Shown here: positions 34,137-42,699 of the stretch, piece by piece
Layout: every line of letters starts with the position of its first letter
Position numbering within the stretch: position 1 is the first letter of the stretch
Assembly (NCBI RefSeq): GCF_023156505.1
Contig: NZ_JALNMJ010000004.1
Coordinates: 62,001 to 126,000 of the forward strand
Direction: 5' to 3'
Source: Roseibium sediminicola
Lineage (GTDB): Bacteria; Pseudomonadota; Alphaproteobacteria; Rhizobiales; Stappiaceae
DNA: 64,000 bases
The notes under the pieces: generated by a model
The model's database searches: none
The model's input: only the letters and a program-made list of their open reading frames with translations
Told to the model about the DNA's origin: nothing
Position numbers and translations under genes: made by a program

Positions 34137-36059
34137 CTATCTTTTCAAGGCGGTCAACTTGTCAGTCGACTTGGCGCTGCCCGTGTCCGGCTGTTCCATA
34201 TACATCGCCGGCCGGTCGAGCGTGAAAACAGCAATATCGGAACTCAGACCCCGCAACTGGCCGCTCCAGATCTTCGTGAGCGGATAGGTCTCGGGCAGTT
34301 TTTCGGCGATGGAGCCGCTGACGGCAAGCCGCACCTTGCAGTCCTTGGCAACGGCTTCGATGCGGCTGGCGGTGTTGACCGTCGTGCCCATCACCGTGAA
34401 GGACCGCCTGTGTTCGCCGCCAATGTCACCGACCAGAACCGGCCCGGAATTCAGCGCGATGCGCAGGTCCAGCGGTTCCTGGCCCGTGACCTCTCTCAGG
34501 TGTTCGATCAGGTCAATGATTTCGGCGGACGCATCGACCGAGGCTTGTTCCGGATTGTCAACGGCGTTCGGGGCATTCCAGACCGCCATGATGGCATCAC
34601 CGATATATTTGTCGATATAGCCCTGATGCTTCGTGATCACTTTGCCGATTTCGTCGAAACAGACATTCACCACGCGCACCACTTCGGTATCGGCCAGCTT
34701 TTCCGACATCTTGGTGAAGCCGACAATGTCGATGAAGGCCACGACAACGGTGCGTGTTTCGCCGCCGAGTTCCGGCAACTGTTCGGAACGGGCCATGTGT
34801 TTGATCACGTCCGGTGCCATATAGTGGCCGAACAGCCGCACCAGAGAGCGCTGGCGGCGCTGCAGGATGCCGACTTTGCCGACCGCCGACACGACAATGG
34901 CGCTGACACCGGCAACTGGCGCGACGCCCGGCGCGATCAGGAACCCGATTTCAAGCCCGGCCAGGCAGAGGCCGAGACCGGCCGCGACACCTCCGATCGC
35001 CACAAACGGCAAGGCGGACAAAGGCAACAACAGCCCGGCAAGCGCGCCACCAACGGCAAAGACCACCGCAAGCCCTTGCAAAAGCCCCACCGGCGGCTCA
35101 ACCGCGAAACGGCCCGTCAGGGCGGCGCCGATGAAATCGGCAAGCACAAAGACGCCGGCGGTCTGCGGCTGCACGCGTGGTCGGCCGCTGGGGCCTTGCT
35201 CCGCAAGCTCCAAGGGCAGACGTGGCAGAAACCGGTCGGAATAAAGATGTTCGTCCTCGTAAGGCAACAGGCCGCCGAACAACACGATCCGCCCCCTTGC
35301 GAATTGCGCCAGTTGCTCCTGCCCCGCGTCGTTTTCCAGAAGCGTCAGCACATCAAGCAGCGAAAGATAGGGAACGGATGTCGCCAGTCTGGAAGCTGGT
35401 ATGGCGGTATAGCTCTCGCGGACCCTGCCCCCAGCCTTGGCCATCAGAGCGTCTATGAGATGAGGGGAATCAGCCAGAGGCAGATCGGGATCATGGCGCC
35501 GCACGACACCATCGCTGTCCGTGGAAACGATCACGGAGCGCACCCCCCCCTCACCGGCGGCGGCCGTAAAGGAGCGATGCGGTACGCCGATCTCGGTATG
35601 GGCGATAAAGACACGGCCGCGATTTTTGTAAAGATATCGCTGAAAGGGCTGGTCGAAGCCACTGAGCCGTTTTTCACCGGTGCTGGGATCCGCAAAGGCG
35701 TCGGCGCTGTAGGCAAAGACAAAATCATAACCAACGGCCAGCGCGCCGGCATCGAGCAAGGCCTGGCCGGCCTCCGCCAGCAGGGGCGCCATCAGGACAC
35801 GCGGGATCGGTGCCAGGCGATCAGAATCCAGGGAGGTCTGATCGAGACCGACCACAAGCACCGGTGCGGGCGCGGTGCTGTCCACGCCCTTTATCATGGC
35901 GCGCATCTGGAAAAGGCGGTCCGTCACCCAGCCTTCCCAGATGGCCTTGTCAGCGGATAACCCGATGGCGATGCCCGCCCCGACGGCGACAAGCGCGATC
36001 AGGGCGATGAGCTGCTTCCTGCCAAAGGCTGCGTCCGCAAAGCGGCCGCCACGCATCAT
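34137..36059 (-). CDS. CHASE2-domain adenylate/guanylate cyclase
   Basis: This 640-residue protein has an N-terminal membrane helix (about 17-36) and a periplasmic CHASE2 domain (about 40-320). Three further helices (about 325-393) precede a class III cyclase domain (about 430-600). Metal-binding Asp444 (FIDIVGF) and Asp488 (YIGDAIMAVW) are present, and Lys484 fits adenine selection, so cAMP is the likely product. CHASE2 senses extracytoplasmic signals of unknown nature. It overlaps the FecR-like gene by ATGA. A CRP-like site precedes that operon, which suggests feedback by cAMP. Confidence 0.92.
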   Translation of the reverse strand: MMRGGRFADAAFGRKQLIALIALVAVGAGIAIGLSADKAIWEGWVTDRLFQMRAMIKGVDSTAPAPVLVVGLDQTSLDSDRLAPIPRVLMAPLLAEAGQALLDAGALAVGYDFVFAYSADAFADPSTGEKRLSGFDQPFQRYLYKNRGRVFIAHTEIGVPHRSFTAAAGEGGVRSVIVSTDSDGVVRRHDPDLPLADSPHLIDALMAKAGGRVRESYTAIPASRLATSVPYLSLLDVLTLLENDAGQEQLAQFARGRIVLFGGLLPYEDEHLYSDRFLPRLPLELAEQGPSGRPRVQPQTAGVFVLADFIGAALTGRFAVEPPVGLLQGLAVVFAVGGALAGLLLPLSALPFVAIGGVAAGLGLCLAGLEIGFLIAPGVAPVAGVSAIVVSAVGKVGILQRRQRSLVRLFGHYMAPDVIKHMARSEQLPELGGETRTVVVAFIDIVGFTKMSEKLADTEVVRVVNVCFDEIGKVITKHQGYIDKYIGDAIMAVWNAPNAVDNPEQASVDASAEIIDLIEHLREVTGQEPLDLRIALNSGPVLVGDIGGEHRRSFTVMGTTVNTASRIEAVAKDCKVRLAVSGSIAEKLPETYPLTKIWSGQLRGLSSDIAVFTLDRPAMYMEQPDTGSAKSTDKLTALKR

Positions 36060-36733
36060 TTCACGATGACAACCGCAGTATTGCGTCCGACCTTGGCCGG
36101 ATCGATGGTGAATTTACGCATGACCACACCGTAATCCGGTGCCTTGCCCTGAAGAAAGAGTTCAACTTCAACGGCTTCGTTTTCCGTTTCACGGTTGGGC
36201 ATGTCGGTCAGGATATTGTCCAGGACGTCGAACCGCTTGGGCGCACCGCCGGCGAAGGACACGAACACCGTGTCGTATTCTTCGCGCAGATTGTCATCGA
36301 AGCGCAGCATCAGCGACGCGGCCTTTTTGGTCTCCAGCGTGAGACCGCGCAAGGTCACCGTCAGGCCCTTGTCGGCCTGCTGGTCGTCCGAACCGGCATC
36401 CGCCTGCAGACAATTGCCGGCACGCAACACTTCTTCCGAGCCGCCGTCCAGGGAATAGCCTTCCGACGAGATCGAAAGGGTTCCAGACTTCAGCCGGACT
36501 TCCTGACAGGCCCCATAATCGAGCAGATCGACATGACCTTCCTCGCCGAGCTCAACAACATCACCAGGCATCAATTCGCTGAAGGCGGTCACTTCGATGC
36601 CGTCGGACTTGTCCAGCACAAGGGCCATCGGATCGGCAAAAGCGGCACCGGCCGACAACCCCAGCCAAAGCGTGGTCGCGCAACCAACTTTCAAACTTCG
36701 CCCTGCGCGCATGGATTTGAATATCTGTTTCAT
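36056..36733 (-). CDS. Secreted FecR-like protein
   Basis: The ATG at 36733 is preferred because GAGGAG lies 6 bases upstream, giving 225 residues with a signal peptide (about 1-33, ending AAFADP). The region at about 40-85 (SELMPGDVVELGEEGHVDLLDYGACQEVRLKSGTLSI) resembles FecR-type beta domains that often accompany CHASE2 cyclases. The rest is a beta-rich domain I do not recognise. It is translationally coupled to the cyclase and may supply the ligand or modulate its CHASE2 domain. Confidence 0.75.
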   Translation of the reverse strand: MKQIFKSMRAGRSLKVGCATTLWLGLSAGAAFADPMALVLDKSDGIEVTAFSELMPGDVVELGEEGHVDLLDYGACQEVRLKSGTLSISSEGYSLDGGSEEVLRAGNCLQADAGSDDQQADKGLTVTLRGLTLETKKAASLMLRFDDNLREEYDTVFVSFAGGAPKRFDVLDNILTDMPNRETENEAVEVELFLQGKAPDYGVVMRKFTIDPAKVGRNTAVVIVK

Positions 36734-36798
36734 GACGGACTCCTCGGTCATTGGTCATCTTGCGACCCAGACACGTTCAGCGCCGATCGCAACTTCTA

Positions 36799-36847
36799 TG
36801 GGCCGATAATACCAAAACGTGGCAAAACGAATGTGGCCATGGTCACA
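36799..36847 (-). promoter_or_regulatory. Predicted class II CRP-dependent promoter of the FecR-like/cyclase operon
   Basis: On the plus strand TGTGG-CCATGG-TCACA at 36832-36847 matches 9 of 10 CRP positions. Read leftward, an extended -10 element TGG-TATTAT (hexamer 36811-36806) follows, so transcription would begin near 36799. The site centre would then lie about 40-41 bases upstream, as in class II CRP promoters. The start codon at 36733 is about 65 bases further on. Confidence 0.6.
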
Positions 36848-36890
36848 TAAAAGAGATTTACGCCGCAACAACGGGAAGACAGATTGCGGA

Positions 36891-38522
36891 TTAACCGGCC
36901 GGCTGTGTGTAAACACCGGCAATGCCGATCGCAATCGCGGAATCGCCAATAAGTTTTAAGAGGCTGGGCATGATCGACGGATCGATCTTGCGCCCGTCCA
37001 ACGCCGCCAGAACACCCACGAGCTTCGGCATCGGGTCCGCGGATCGCACCATGACTATGTGATCGGCGCCGAAGGGCAAGGCGGCGCGCAAATTCAGGAC
37101 ATAGGGCTTTTCCGACTGAATGGATGTATCGCGCCCCTGCGGGTCGGCGACCTTGTCGGGCGCCAGCAGGCGCAAGGTGCCGTCTGCCTCAAGCGCAAAG
37201 ACCGCCATATAGCCGTTCCGGTCAGACGTCAGGCCCACCTGGAACGGAGATCCTTCCGGAATATGGCCGACCGACGGTTTCAACCGCCCCTCGATCGGCT
37301 GCCGTTGCCGTGACAGCGCGTAAAGATCCGACAGGAAAACCCATTTTTCGACAACGGCCGCAAAACCATCTGCATTGCCGGCCTCAGCGCGCAATACGAC
37401 ATCACCGAACTTCGTCAGGACATCGCCTTCATCGATGTCCCAGAAAAGATCCGCAGGTCCATCCTCGACCACCTGAAGCCGTCCCTTGTGGGTTTCGGAC
37501 AGGCCCTTGAGGATCGGAAGAGCTGTTTTGGTGCTGGCGGCAAGCGTCAAGATGCTGTTTTCCCGCGCCAGCAGATCGTCATCGACGCGTGGCAGCACCG
37601 CAGCGCGGGTGCCGCCGCCGATGGTGAGGCTTGGCGATTGCCGGCCTTCCGTTGCCACGCGGACAGTCTCTTGCAGAAAACGGCTCAGTTCCTCCATCGA
37701 AATGCCGCCGTCGCGGTCAAGGTCGGCCCGGCCCTCGACACCGCGCGCGAAAGCCCAGCTCAACGCGCCGCGCGGCTCACCTGCGATCATCAGCTCCGGA
37801 ATGACCTGCCCGTCGACAGTGGCGCCGACATAGATCACGTTGGGCAACTCCTCGAGGTCCTCGGCATCCGGTTGAGCCTGGGCCAGCATCGGCGGAAGCG
37901 GTTGGGACCTGAGCACATCGTTTTCAAAAGGGGGCAGTCCGACAAGGCGCGTCCCGAGACGGGTGATCCTTGGATCGATCGACCGGGTCATCGTTCCCGA
38001 ATGACAGCTGTCCGCCAGAACCAGGACACTGCGCCCGCCGGCCGCGCGCAGCATCGCTGCGACATCGTCGTCCCGCAGTCGCTCGCCGTTGCCCGGCGCG
38101 GAAATATCAAACCCGGCAAGCAGGAAAACCTCGTCCATGCCGTCCTCTTCCGAGCCGGCAACCCATTCGGCCTCCTGCGCGCCATGGCCGGCATAGGACA
38201 ACACCAGAATGTCGTCCTGCGCCGAGCGGGCTATGAGTTGTTGCCAGGCGCTCAGTACCGCATCCCGGGAGGCATCTCCATCATAGAGCGTCGTCAGGTC
38301 GCGCACTCCCGCGGCCGAGAGCGTGTTGGCGATGTCCCTTGCATCGTTCAAGGCGCCCTTCAGCGGCGAGACATGCTCATACGCATCTATGCCGATGACA
38401 AGCGCGCGCCACTCGCCTGCCGGGGCAGCTGAGACCAGGCCCACGGACAGAAGCAGCGCGATGGTGAGCCGCGACAGGCCACGGCGCACGCAGTCAGACA
38501 GAAAAGGGTGCATCGGAATCAT
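36891..38522 (-). CDS. Secreted caspase-family (C14) protein with C-terminal DUF4384-like domain
   Basis: This 543-residue protein has a signal peptide (about 15-35) and a caspase-like domain at about 38-290. His113 (YAGHG) and Cys173 (DSCHSG) form the expected catalytic dyad. A calcium-type acidic stretch (DLDRDGGISMEEL, near 265) is present. The C-terminal part (about 400-510: GSPFQVGLTSDRNGYMAVFALEADGTLRLLAP) looks like DUF4384, often paired with bacterial caspases. Third gene of the operon begun by the larger caspase at 41561. Substrates are unknown. Confidence 0.9.
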   Translation of the reverse strand: MIPMHPFLSDCVRRGLSRLTIALLLSVGLVSAAPAGEWRALVIGIDAYEHVSPLKGALNDARDIANTLSAAGVRDLTTLYDGDASRDAVLSAWQQLIARSAQDDILVLSYAGHGAQEAEWVAGSEEDGMDEVFLLAGFDISAPGNGERLRDDDVAAMLRAAGGRSVLVLADSCHSGTMTRSIDPRITRLGTRLVGLPPFENDVLRSQPLPPMLAQAQPDAEDLEELPNVIYVGATVDGQVIPELMIAGEPRGALSWAFARGVEGRADLDRDGGISMEELSRFLQETVRVATEGRQSPSLTIGGGTRAAVLPRVDDDLLARENSILTLAASTKTALPILKGLSETHKGRLQVVEDGPADLFWDIDEGDVLTKFGDVVLRAEAGNADGFAAVVEKWVFLSDLYALSRQRQPIEGRLKPSVGHIPEGSPFQVGLTSDRNGYMAVFALEADGTLRLLAPDKVADPQGRDTSIQSEKPYVLNLRAALPFGADHIVMVRSADPMPKLVGVLAALDGRKIDPSIMPSLLKLIGDSAIAIGIAGVYTQPAG

Positions 38523-38536
38523 TTTGGATTGCTACA

Positions 38537-38827
38537 TTAGCCCCAGCTGCCGCCGCCGCCGCCGCCGGGACCGCTGCCGCCGCCGCCGCCGTTTCCACCA
38601 CCACTGTCGCTCCCGCCACTGTTACCGCCGCCGCTGCTGTTGCCGCCACTGTTGTCATTGTTGCGCGCGCTCGGATCGTTGACAGGATCGCTGGTTCGCG
38701 TTGACGTCGTAGTAGTCGTCGTCCGCTTTGTGACCGATGGCGTTGTTCCGCCCTGCTGTGTTTGGCAACCGGCCAGCATCAGCGCCGCAACAGCGGTGAG
38801 CGGAAGCACGAGTTTCAGTGATTGCAT
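38537..38827 (-). CDS. Small Thr- and Gly-rich lipoprotein
   Basis: The start is the ATG at 38827, with AAGGAGAAAG 4-5 bases upstream, giving 96 residues. It has a lipoprotein signal (AALMLAGC, Cys22), then a Thr-rich stretch (KRTTTTTTSTRTS) and an Asn/Ser/Gly-rich low-complexity tail to the stop. The open frame extends upstream but overlaps the caspase gene. It sits between two caspase genes with 14- and 19-base gaps. The Thr-then-Gly pattern resembles the fragment at 1-165. Function unknown. Confidence 0.82.
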   Translation of the reverse strand: MQSLKLVLPLTAVAALMLAGCQTQQGGTTPSVTKRTTTTTTSTRTSDPVNDPSARNNDNSGGNSSGGGNSGGSDSGGGNGGGGGSGPGGGGGGSWG

Positions 38828-38846
38828 CGTCTTTCTCCTTAAAAAT

Positions 38847-41561
38847 CTAAAACAGATCGTATCGCGGACGGTTCTGCTCCCATTGATGTTTGACCAGCGC
38901 GACCAGCGCCGCGTCACCCTCAACCGGTTTGCGTCCGGAGTTTTCGAAAAATTCGGACAATGCATCACGGGTCTTGCGGCCTGGCTGTCCATCGACAGGC
39001 CCCGGTTCGTAGCCGAGATCCGTCAAGGCCTGCTGCAGGACCTTGGCCTTGAGACGCCGGTCAGCCTGCTCAAGTTCGGCCTCGGCCTTCTCCGCAGCTG
39101 GCGACGACGGATCGACGGCGACCGCCATAGACAACATGCGGACCCGGTCGCGGCCGGCGGCTTCACCAGTTTGCTGGCCGAGCATCCAGGCCGTGTTAAA
39201 GGCCCCCCAGGCATCGCCCCGCTGCGCGCTTTCCCGGAACCAGCGGGTTGCTTCCTCGTTGCTTTTGTCCACGCCATTGCCGTTGAAATACATCAGGCCG
39301 ATGGCTGTTCCTGCCGCCGGATGGCCACCTTGATGCGCTTTCCGGAACCAGCCGAGCGCCGCTTCATAGTCCTGAGGCACGCCGCGTCCGTCCCGGTAGA
39401 GCGTCCCCATGTTGAGATAACCGTAGATGTCGTTCCGGGCGGCGGAGCGGTTGTAGTAATAAACGGCCCTGTCGACATTCTCGCCGACATGCTGACCGTT
39501 CAAATAGAAGCCGCCGATGGCGTTGTAAGAGAAGGTGTGCCCGGCCTCGACCGATTGCAGCAGCTTTTCCAGCCCCGCCGTTTCGTTCTGTGCCGTGCCC
39601 TCGCCCTTGATTTCCGCCATGCCGAGGGAATGCAGCGCATAGGCATCGCCGCGTTCGGCCGCCTTTCGGTAAAGATCCACCGCCTTCGTCCGGTCCCGGT
39701 CGATACCGGCTCCCAGGAAATACATGCGGCCGAGCACTTGGCCCGCGCGCACATGTCCCATCTGATAGGCCCGGTCGAAATAGGCGATCGCCTGATCCAG
39801 ATCGCCTGCGGCAAAGGCGCCTCGGCCACGCTGGAACACAAACCGGCCAATCTCCGGATAGGCGGCCATGGCCTCGGCGCAGGCCCGGTCGACCTCGGCG
39901 CTGTCAAGCGCATTGGCCAGGCGGCCTTCGGTAACCGCCTGCAGATCGAACGGCTGGGTCGCGAGGGCATCGCATTGCGTGACCCGGGGCTGCACGATCT
40001 GCGTGACGGTCTTGGCATCTCCGGAAGGAGTTGAAGGCAGTTCGAGAACGAAAGTCGCTGCCCGGCTCTCGCTGCCAATCTGCGGCCGCACCGAGAGTTT
40101 GGTCAAGGCATTTGCCGGAAATCGGTCGCCCGCCTGAAGCAGCCGGCCGTCGGCGGCGAGCTGCAGGTCCGCGTCGACAGAAATGACCTTGAGCCAGTCG
40201 CTGCTCGCCGGCAGGTCGTTTGTCGGCGCCTGCGGATAGACGGCAACCGGACCGACACCGATATCCGCTTCCACCGCGCCAGCGGTAGCCTGGCCTTCGA
40301 GCCAGGCCAGCAATTCCCGCAAACGTTCCGCCTGATTGTCTTCCAGGGCTTCCTCTTCGACGGGAGCGGCCGCCTGGGCAACGGTGATGGAGGCAATCGC
40401 GGAAACGGACCCGCCCCATTCGTCGGTCACCTCATAACCGATCAGTTCGACATCGCCGGCGCTGGATCCCGTTGGCACGAATTCCAGGCTGGCCAGTTCG
40501 GTGGCGGTCAATTCGGAACCCTCGGCAACCATCCGGCCGTCAGGAAGCCTGAGTTCGCCATTCTCGGGCGAAAGAGTGACCTTCGCCTGCAACGCACCGC
40601 CTTCCGGCTGGATCGGCTCGGGAATGTTGAGCCCGGCTGCCTGGCTGTCGAGCGCCACACTCACCCGATGATGCGCCGTGACGATCGGCTTCGGTTTGGG
40701 CGGTACGAAATAGAAACTGGTGACGAGTGTGGAATCTTCATACGGGATCTGCTGGCCGCCGGTCTTGCGTACGACCTCGTCGCGCACCTTTGTCATCAGG
40801 TCCTTGATTTCCAGGCTCGGGTCCAGCGCATTGCCGACAATCGACGTGGTGAACGGGCTCATCGGCCCGTCGCCGTCATACGCCACCTGGCCCGGCCGGG
40901 TCGCGTAGGAAATGAAGCTGCCAAGCTTGTTGGGAATCCTGCGCAGGCCCCGCGTCTTGCCAAGGGCGTATTCCTCTTCGCCCCAGAACAGGCTTCCGAT
41001 TTCGAACGGGTTGTCGCGGCAGGCATCCAGCATGACGATCTGCAGGCTCGATGCGGCTTTCATGTAATCCAGAAGATGCGAGACCTTGAGACTCTCGAAT
41101 TCCAGGTCGTATTGCGAGGACAGTTTGGCATCGATCGGCAGGATAAAGTTGGCATCGCCCACCTGAAGCGCGTGACCGGAATAGTAGAACAGAGCGGTAT
41201 CTCCGTCCGTCAGCTCCCGCAGGAACCGGCGAACGACCTGTTCGAGTTCCTTTTTGGTGAGATTGTGACCGACCGTCACGTCGAAATCCGCTTCGCGGAG
41301 AACCCTGGTGATCTCCTTGGTGTCGTTCAACGGATTTTCCAGCGGCTCGACGAACTTGTAGTCCTGATTGCCGATGACCAGCGCGACCCGCCGGCCATTA
41401 TCCGGTGACGTGGCGGCAAAGGCCGCTCCGGCGGACAGAGCCAGGCCGAGCGGACAAGCCAGAAGACCGATACGCAAGCTGCGCAGCAAAGCGCCGCGCA
41501 AGGTCGATGGTGTCTTTCCGGATCGCCGAACGGCGGAAGATATTACTCTGCGTTTGTGCAT
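38847..41561 (-). CDS. Secreted caspase-family protein with Sel1 repeats and a peptidoglycan-binding-like end
   Basis: The start at MHKRRVISS (ATG 41561, GAGGATGAG just upstream) gives 904 residues. It has a signal peptide (about 25-50) and a caspase domain at about 56-290 with His130 (YYSGHAL) and Cys181 (LDACRDNPF). A middle beta-rich region precedes about five Sel1-like repeats at about 630-830 (for example GRMYFLGAGIDRDRTKAVDLYRKAA). The C-terminal region (LGYEPGPVDGQPGRKTRDAL) resembles a PG_binding_1 domain. First gene of the caspase operon; a perfect CRP-type site lies 57 bases upstream. Confidence 0.9.
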   Translation of the reverse strand: MHKRRVISSAVRRSGKTPSTLRGALLRSLRIGLLACPLGLALSAGAAFAATSPDNGRRVALVIGNQDYKFVEPLENPLNDTKEITRVLREADFDVTVGHNLTKKELEQVVRRFLRELTDGDTALFYYSGHALQVGDANFILPIDAKLSSQYDLEFESLKVSHLLDYMKAASSLQIVMLDACRDNPFEIGSLFWGEEEYALGKTRGLRRIPNKLGSFISYATRPGQVAYDGDGPMSPFTTSIVGNALDPSLEIKDLMTKVRDEVVRKTGGQQIPYEDSTLVTSFYFVPPKPKPIVTAHHRVSVALDSQAAGLNIPEPIQPEGGALQAKVTLSPENGELRLPDGRMVAEGSELTATELASLEFVPTGSSAGDVELIGYEVTDEWGGSVSAIASITVAQAAAPVEEEALEDNQAERLRELLAWLEGQATAGAVEADIGVGPVAVYPQAPTNDLPASSDWLKVISVDADLQLAADGRLLQAGDRFPANALTKLSVRPQIGSESRAATFVLELPSTPSGDAKTVTQIVQPRVTQCDALATQPFDLQAVTEGRLANALDSAEVDRACAEAMAAYPEIGRFVFQRGRGAFAAGDLDQAIAYFDRAYQMGHVRAGQVLGRMYFLGAGIDRDRTKAVDLYRKAAERGDAYALHSLGMAEIKGEGTAQNETAGLEKLLQSVEAGHTFSYNAIGGFYLNGQHVGENVDRAVYYYNRSAARNDIYGYLNMGTLYRDGRGVPQDYEAALGWFRKAHQGGHPAAGTAIGLMYFNGNGVDKSNEEATRWFRESAQRGDAWGAFNTAWMLGQQTGEAAGRDRVRMLSMAVAVDPSSPAAEKAEAELEQADRRLKAKVLQQALTDLGYEPGPVDGQPGRKTRDALSEFFENSGRKPVEGDAALVALVKHQWEQNRPRYDLF

Positions 41562-41617
41562 CTCATCCTCAGCGCTGGAACTTGAAATATACTCTTGCGC
41601 TTGAGCTGTTGCCTGTC

Positions 41618-41633
41618 TGTGACGAACCTCACA
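41618..41633. promoter_or_regulatory. Perfect CRP-consensus site upstream of the caspase operon
   Basis: TGTGA-CGAACC-TCACA matches all 10 half-site positions. It lies in the 264-base divergent region between the caspase operon (starting leftward at 41561) and the GNAT gene. A leftward TATATT (41591-41586) is the best nearby -10, about 6 bases further from the site than an ideal class II promoter. The rest of the divergent region holds nothing else I can assign. Confidence 0.6.
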
Positions 41634-41825
41634 AAGAGAGCTGTTCCGGCTCAATCGCGCCCGGCGCCCCCAATGAATGCCCCTGGGACAATACCCCTAC
41701 GTCAAGTGATGCACACTTGCAGCCTCGTGACAAGACGCTGCGTGCACACAAAAAGCCAAGGATTTCAATTCCACCCGAGTCACCCTAGGTTCGGAAGGAA
41801 ACTGGTTTCAGCCGTGGACGACAAG

Positions 41826-42677
41826 ATGACCGCAGAGCTCAAAATCCGCCCCCTCAGGGAAGACGAAATCCATATCCCCCTCGAAATGGCCTTGGCTGAG
41901 GGCTGGAACCCGGGTCTTGAGGACGGCGCGGCGTTTTTTGCCGCCGATCCGACCGGCTATTTCGCAGGGGAAATCGACGGCAAGCTTATCAATGTGATCT
42001 CCGCTGTGCGCTATGGCGACACATTCGGCTTCATTGGTCTTTACATCTGCAAGCGCGAATTTCGCACGCAGGGCTATGGTCATCAGATCTGGGATCATGC
42101 CATGCGCTATCTCGGTGCACGCACGATCGGCCTCGATGCGGTCAACGAACAGACCGCAAGCTATGCGGAACACGGTTTCAAATCGGTCTACCGGAATGTG
42201 CGCCAGACCGGGATATCCCTGTGCGACACGCCGATGGACCCACGGCTCGCGCCGCTCGGCCAGGGCCTGTTTCCTTCCATCCGCGATTATGACCGGGTGT
42301 TTTTTCCGGCGCCGCGCACGGAGTTTATCCAGCTCTGGACCGCGCCCATGCTGGAAACCCGGCGCGGCTTCGCCTTTATCGAGGACGGCTGTGTCCGGGG
42401 CTATGGCGTGCTTCGACAATGCCACGAAGGCTTCAAGATAGGCCCGCTCTTTGCCGACACGCCGGACGTTGCCGACACGCTGTTCCGGGCCCTCGCCGGT
42501 CAGGTCAAGGGCCAGACAGTGATTCTGGACACGCCCGAACCGAACGCAGCTGCCCTGCTCCTGGCGGAGCGCTATGAGCTGTCGCCGGAATTCGAGACCT
42601 TCCGCATGTATCGAGGTGCGGTTCCGGACCTGCCACTCGACCAGATTTTCGGCATCACTACCTTCGAACTGGGCTAA
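41826..42677 (+). CDS. GNAT-family N-acetyltransferase with second C-terminal domain
   Basis: This protein of about 283 residues has a GNAT domain in the first 130 residues: IRPLREDEIHIPLEMALAEGWNPG, FIGLYICKREFRTQGYGHQIWDHAM (the acetyl-CoA-binding RxxGxG-like loop as RTQGYG) and LDAVNEQTASYAEHGFKSV. A C-terminal half of the Acetyltransf_18 type follows. The start is uncertain: an in-frame GTG at 41814 is closer to the AAGGAA at about 41795. Substrate unknown. It is divergent from the caspase operon and shares the region holding the CRP-type site. Confidence 0.85.
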   Translation: MTAELKIRPLREDEIHIPLEMALAEGWNPGLEDGAAFFAADPTGYFAGEIDGKLINVISAVRYGDTFGFIGLYICKREFRTQGYGHQIWDHAMRYLGARTIGLDAVNEQTASYAEHGFKSVYRNVRQTGISLCDTPMDPRLAPLGQGLFPSIRDYDRVFFPAPRTEFIQLWTAPMLETRRGFAFIEDGCVRGYGVLRQCHEGFKIGPLFADTPDVADTLFRALAGQVKGQTVILDTPEPNAAALLLAERYELSPEFETFRMYRGAVPDLPLDQIFGITTFELG

Positions 42678-42699
42678 GAACCAGGTCAGCTGAAAATCT

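Noticed and set aside
38537..38992. Longer form of the small lipoprotein starting at 38992
   Set aside because: The extension overlaps the caspase gene and would hide the lipoprotein signal; a good ribosome-binding site precedes the ATG at 38827.
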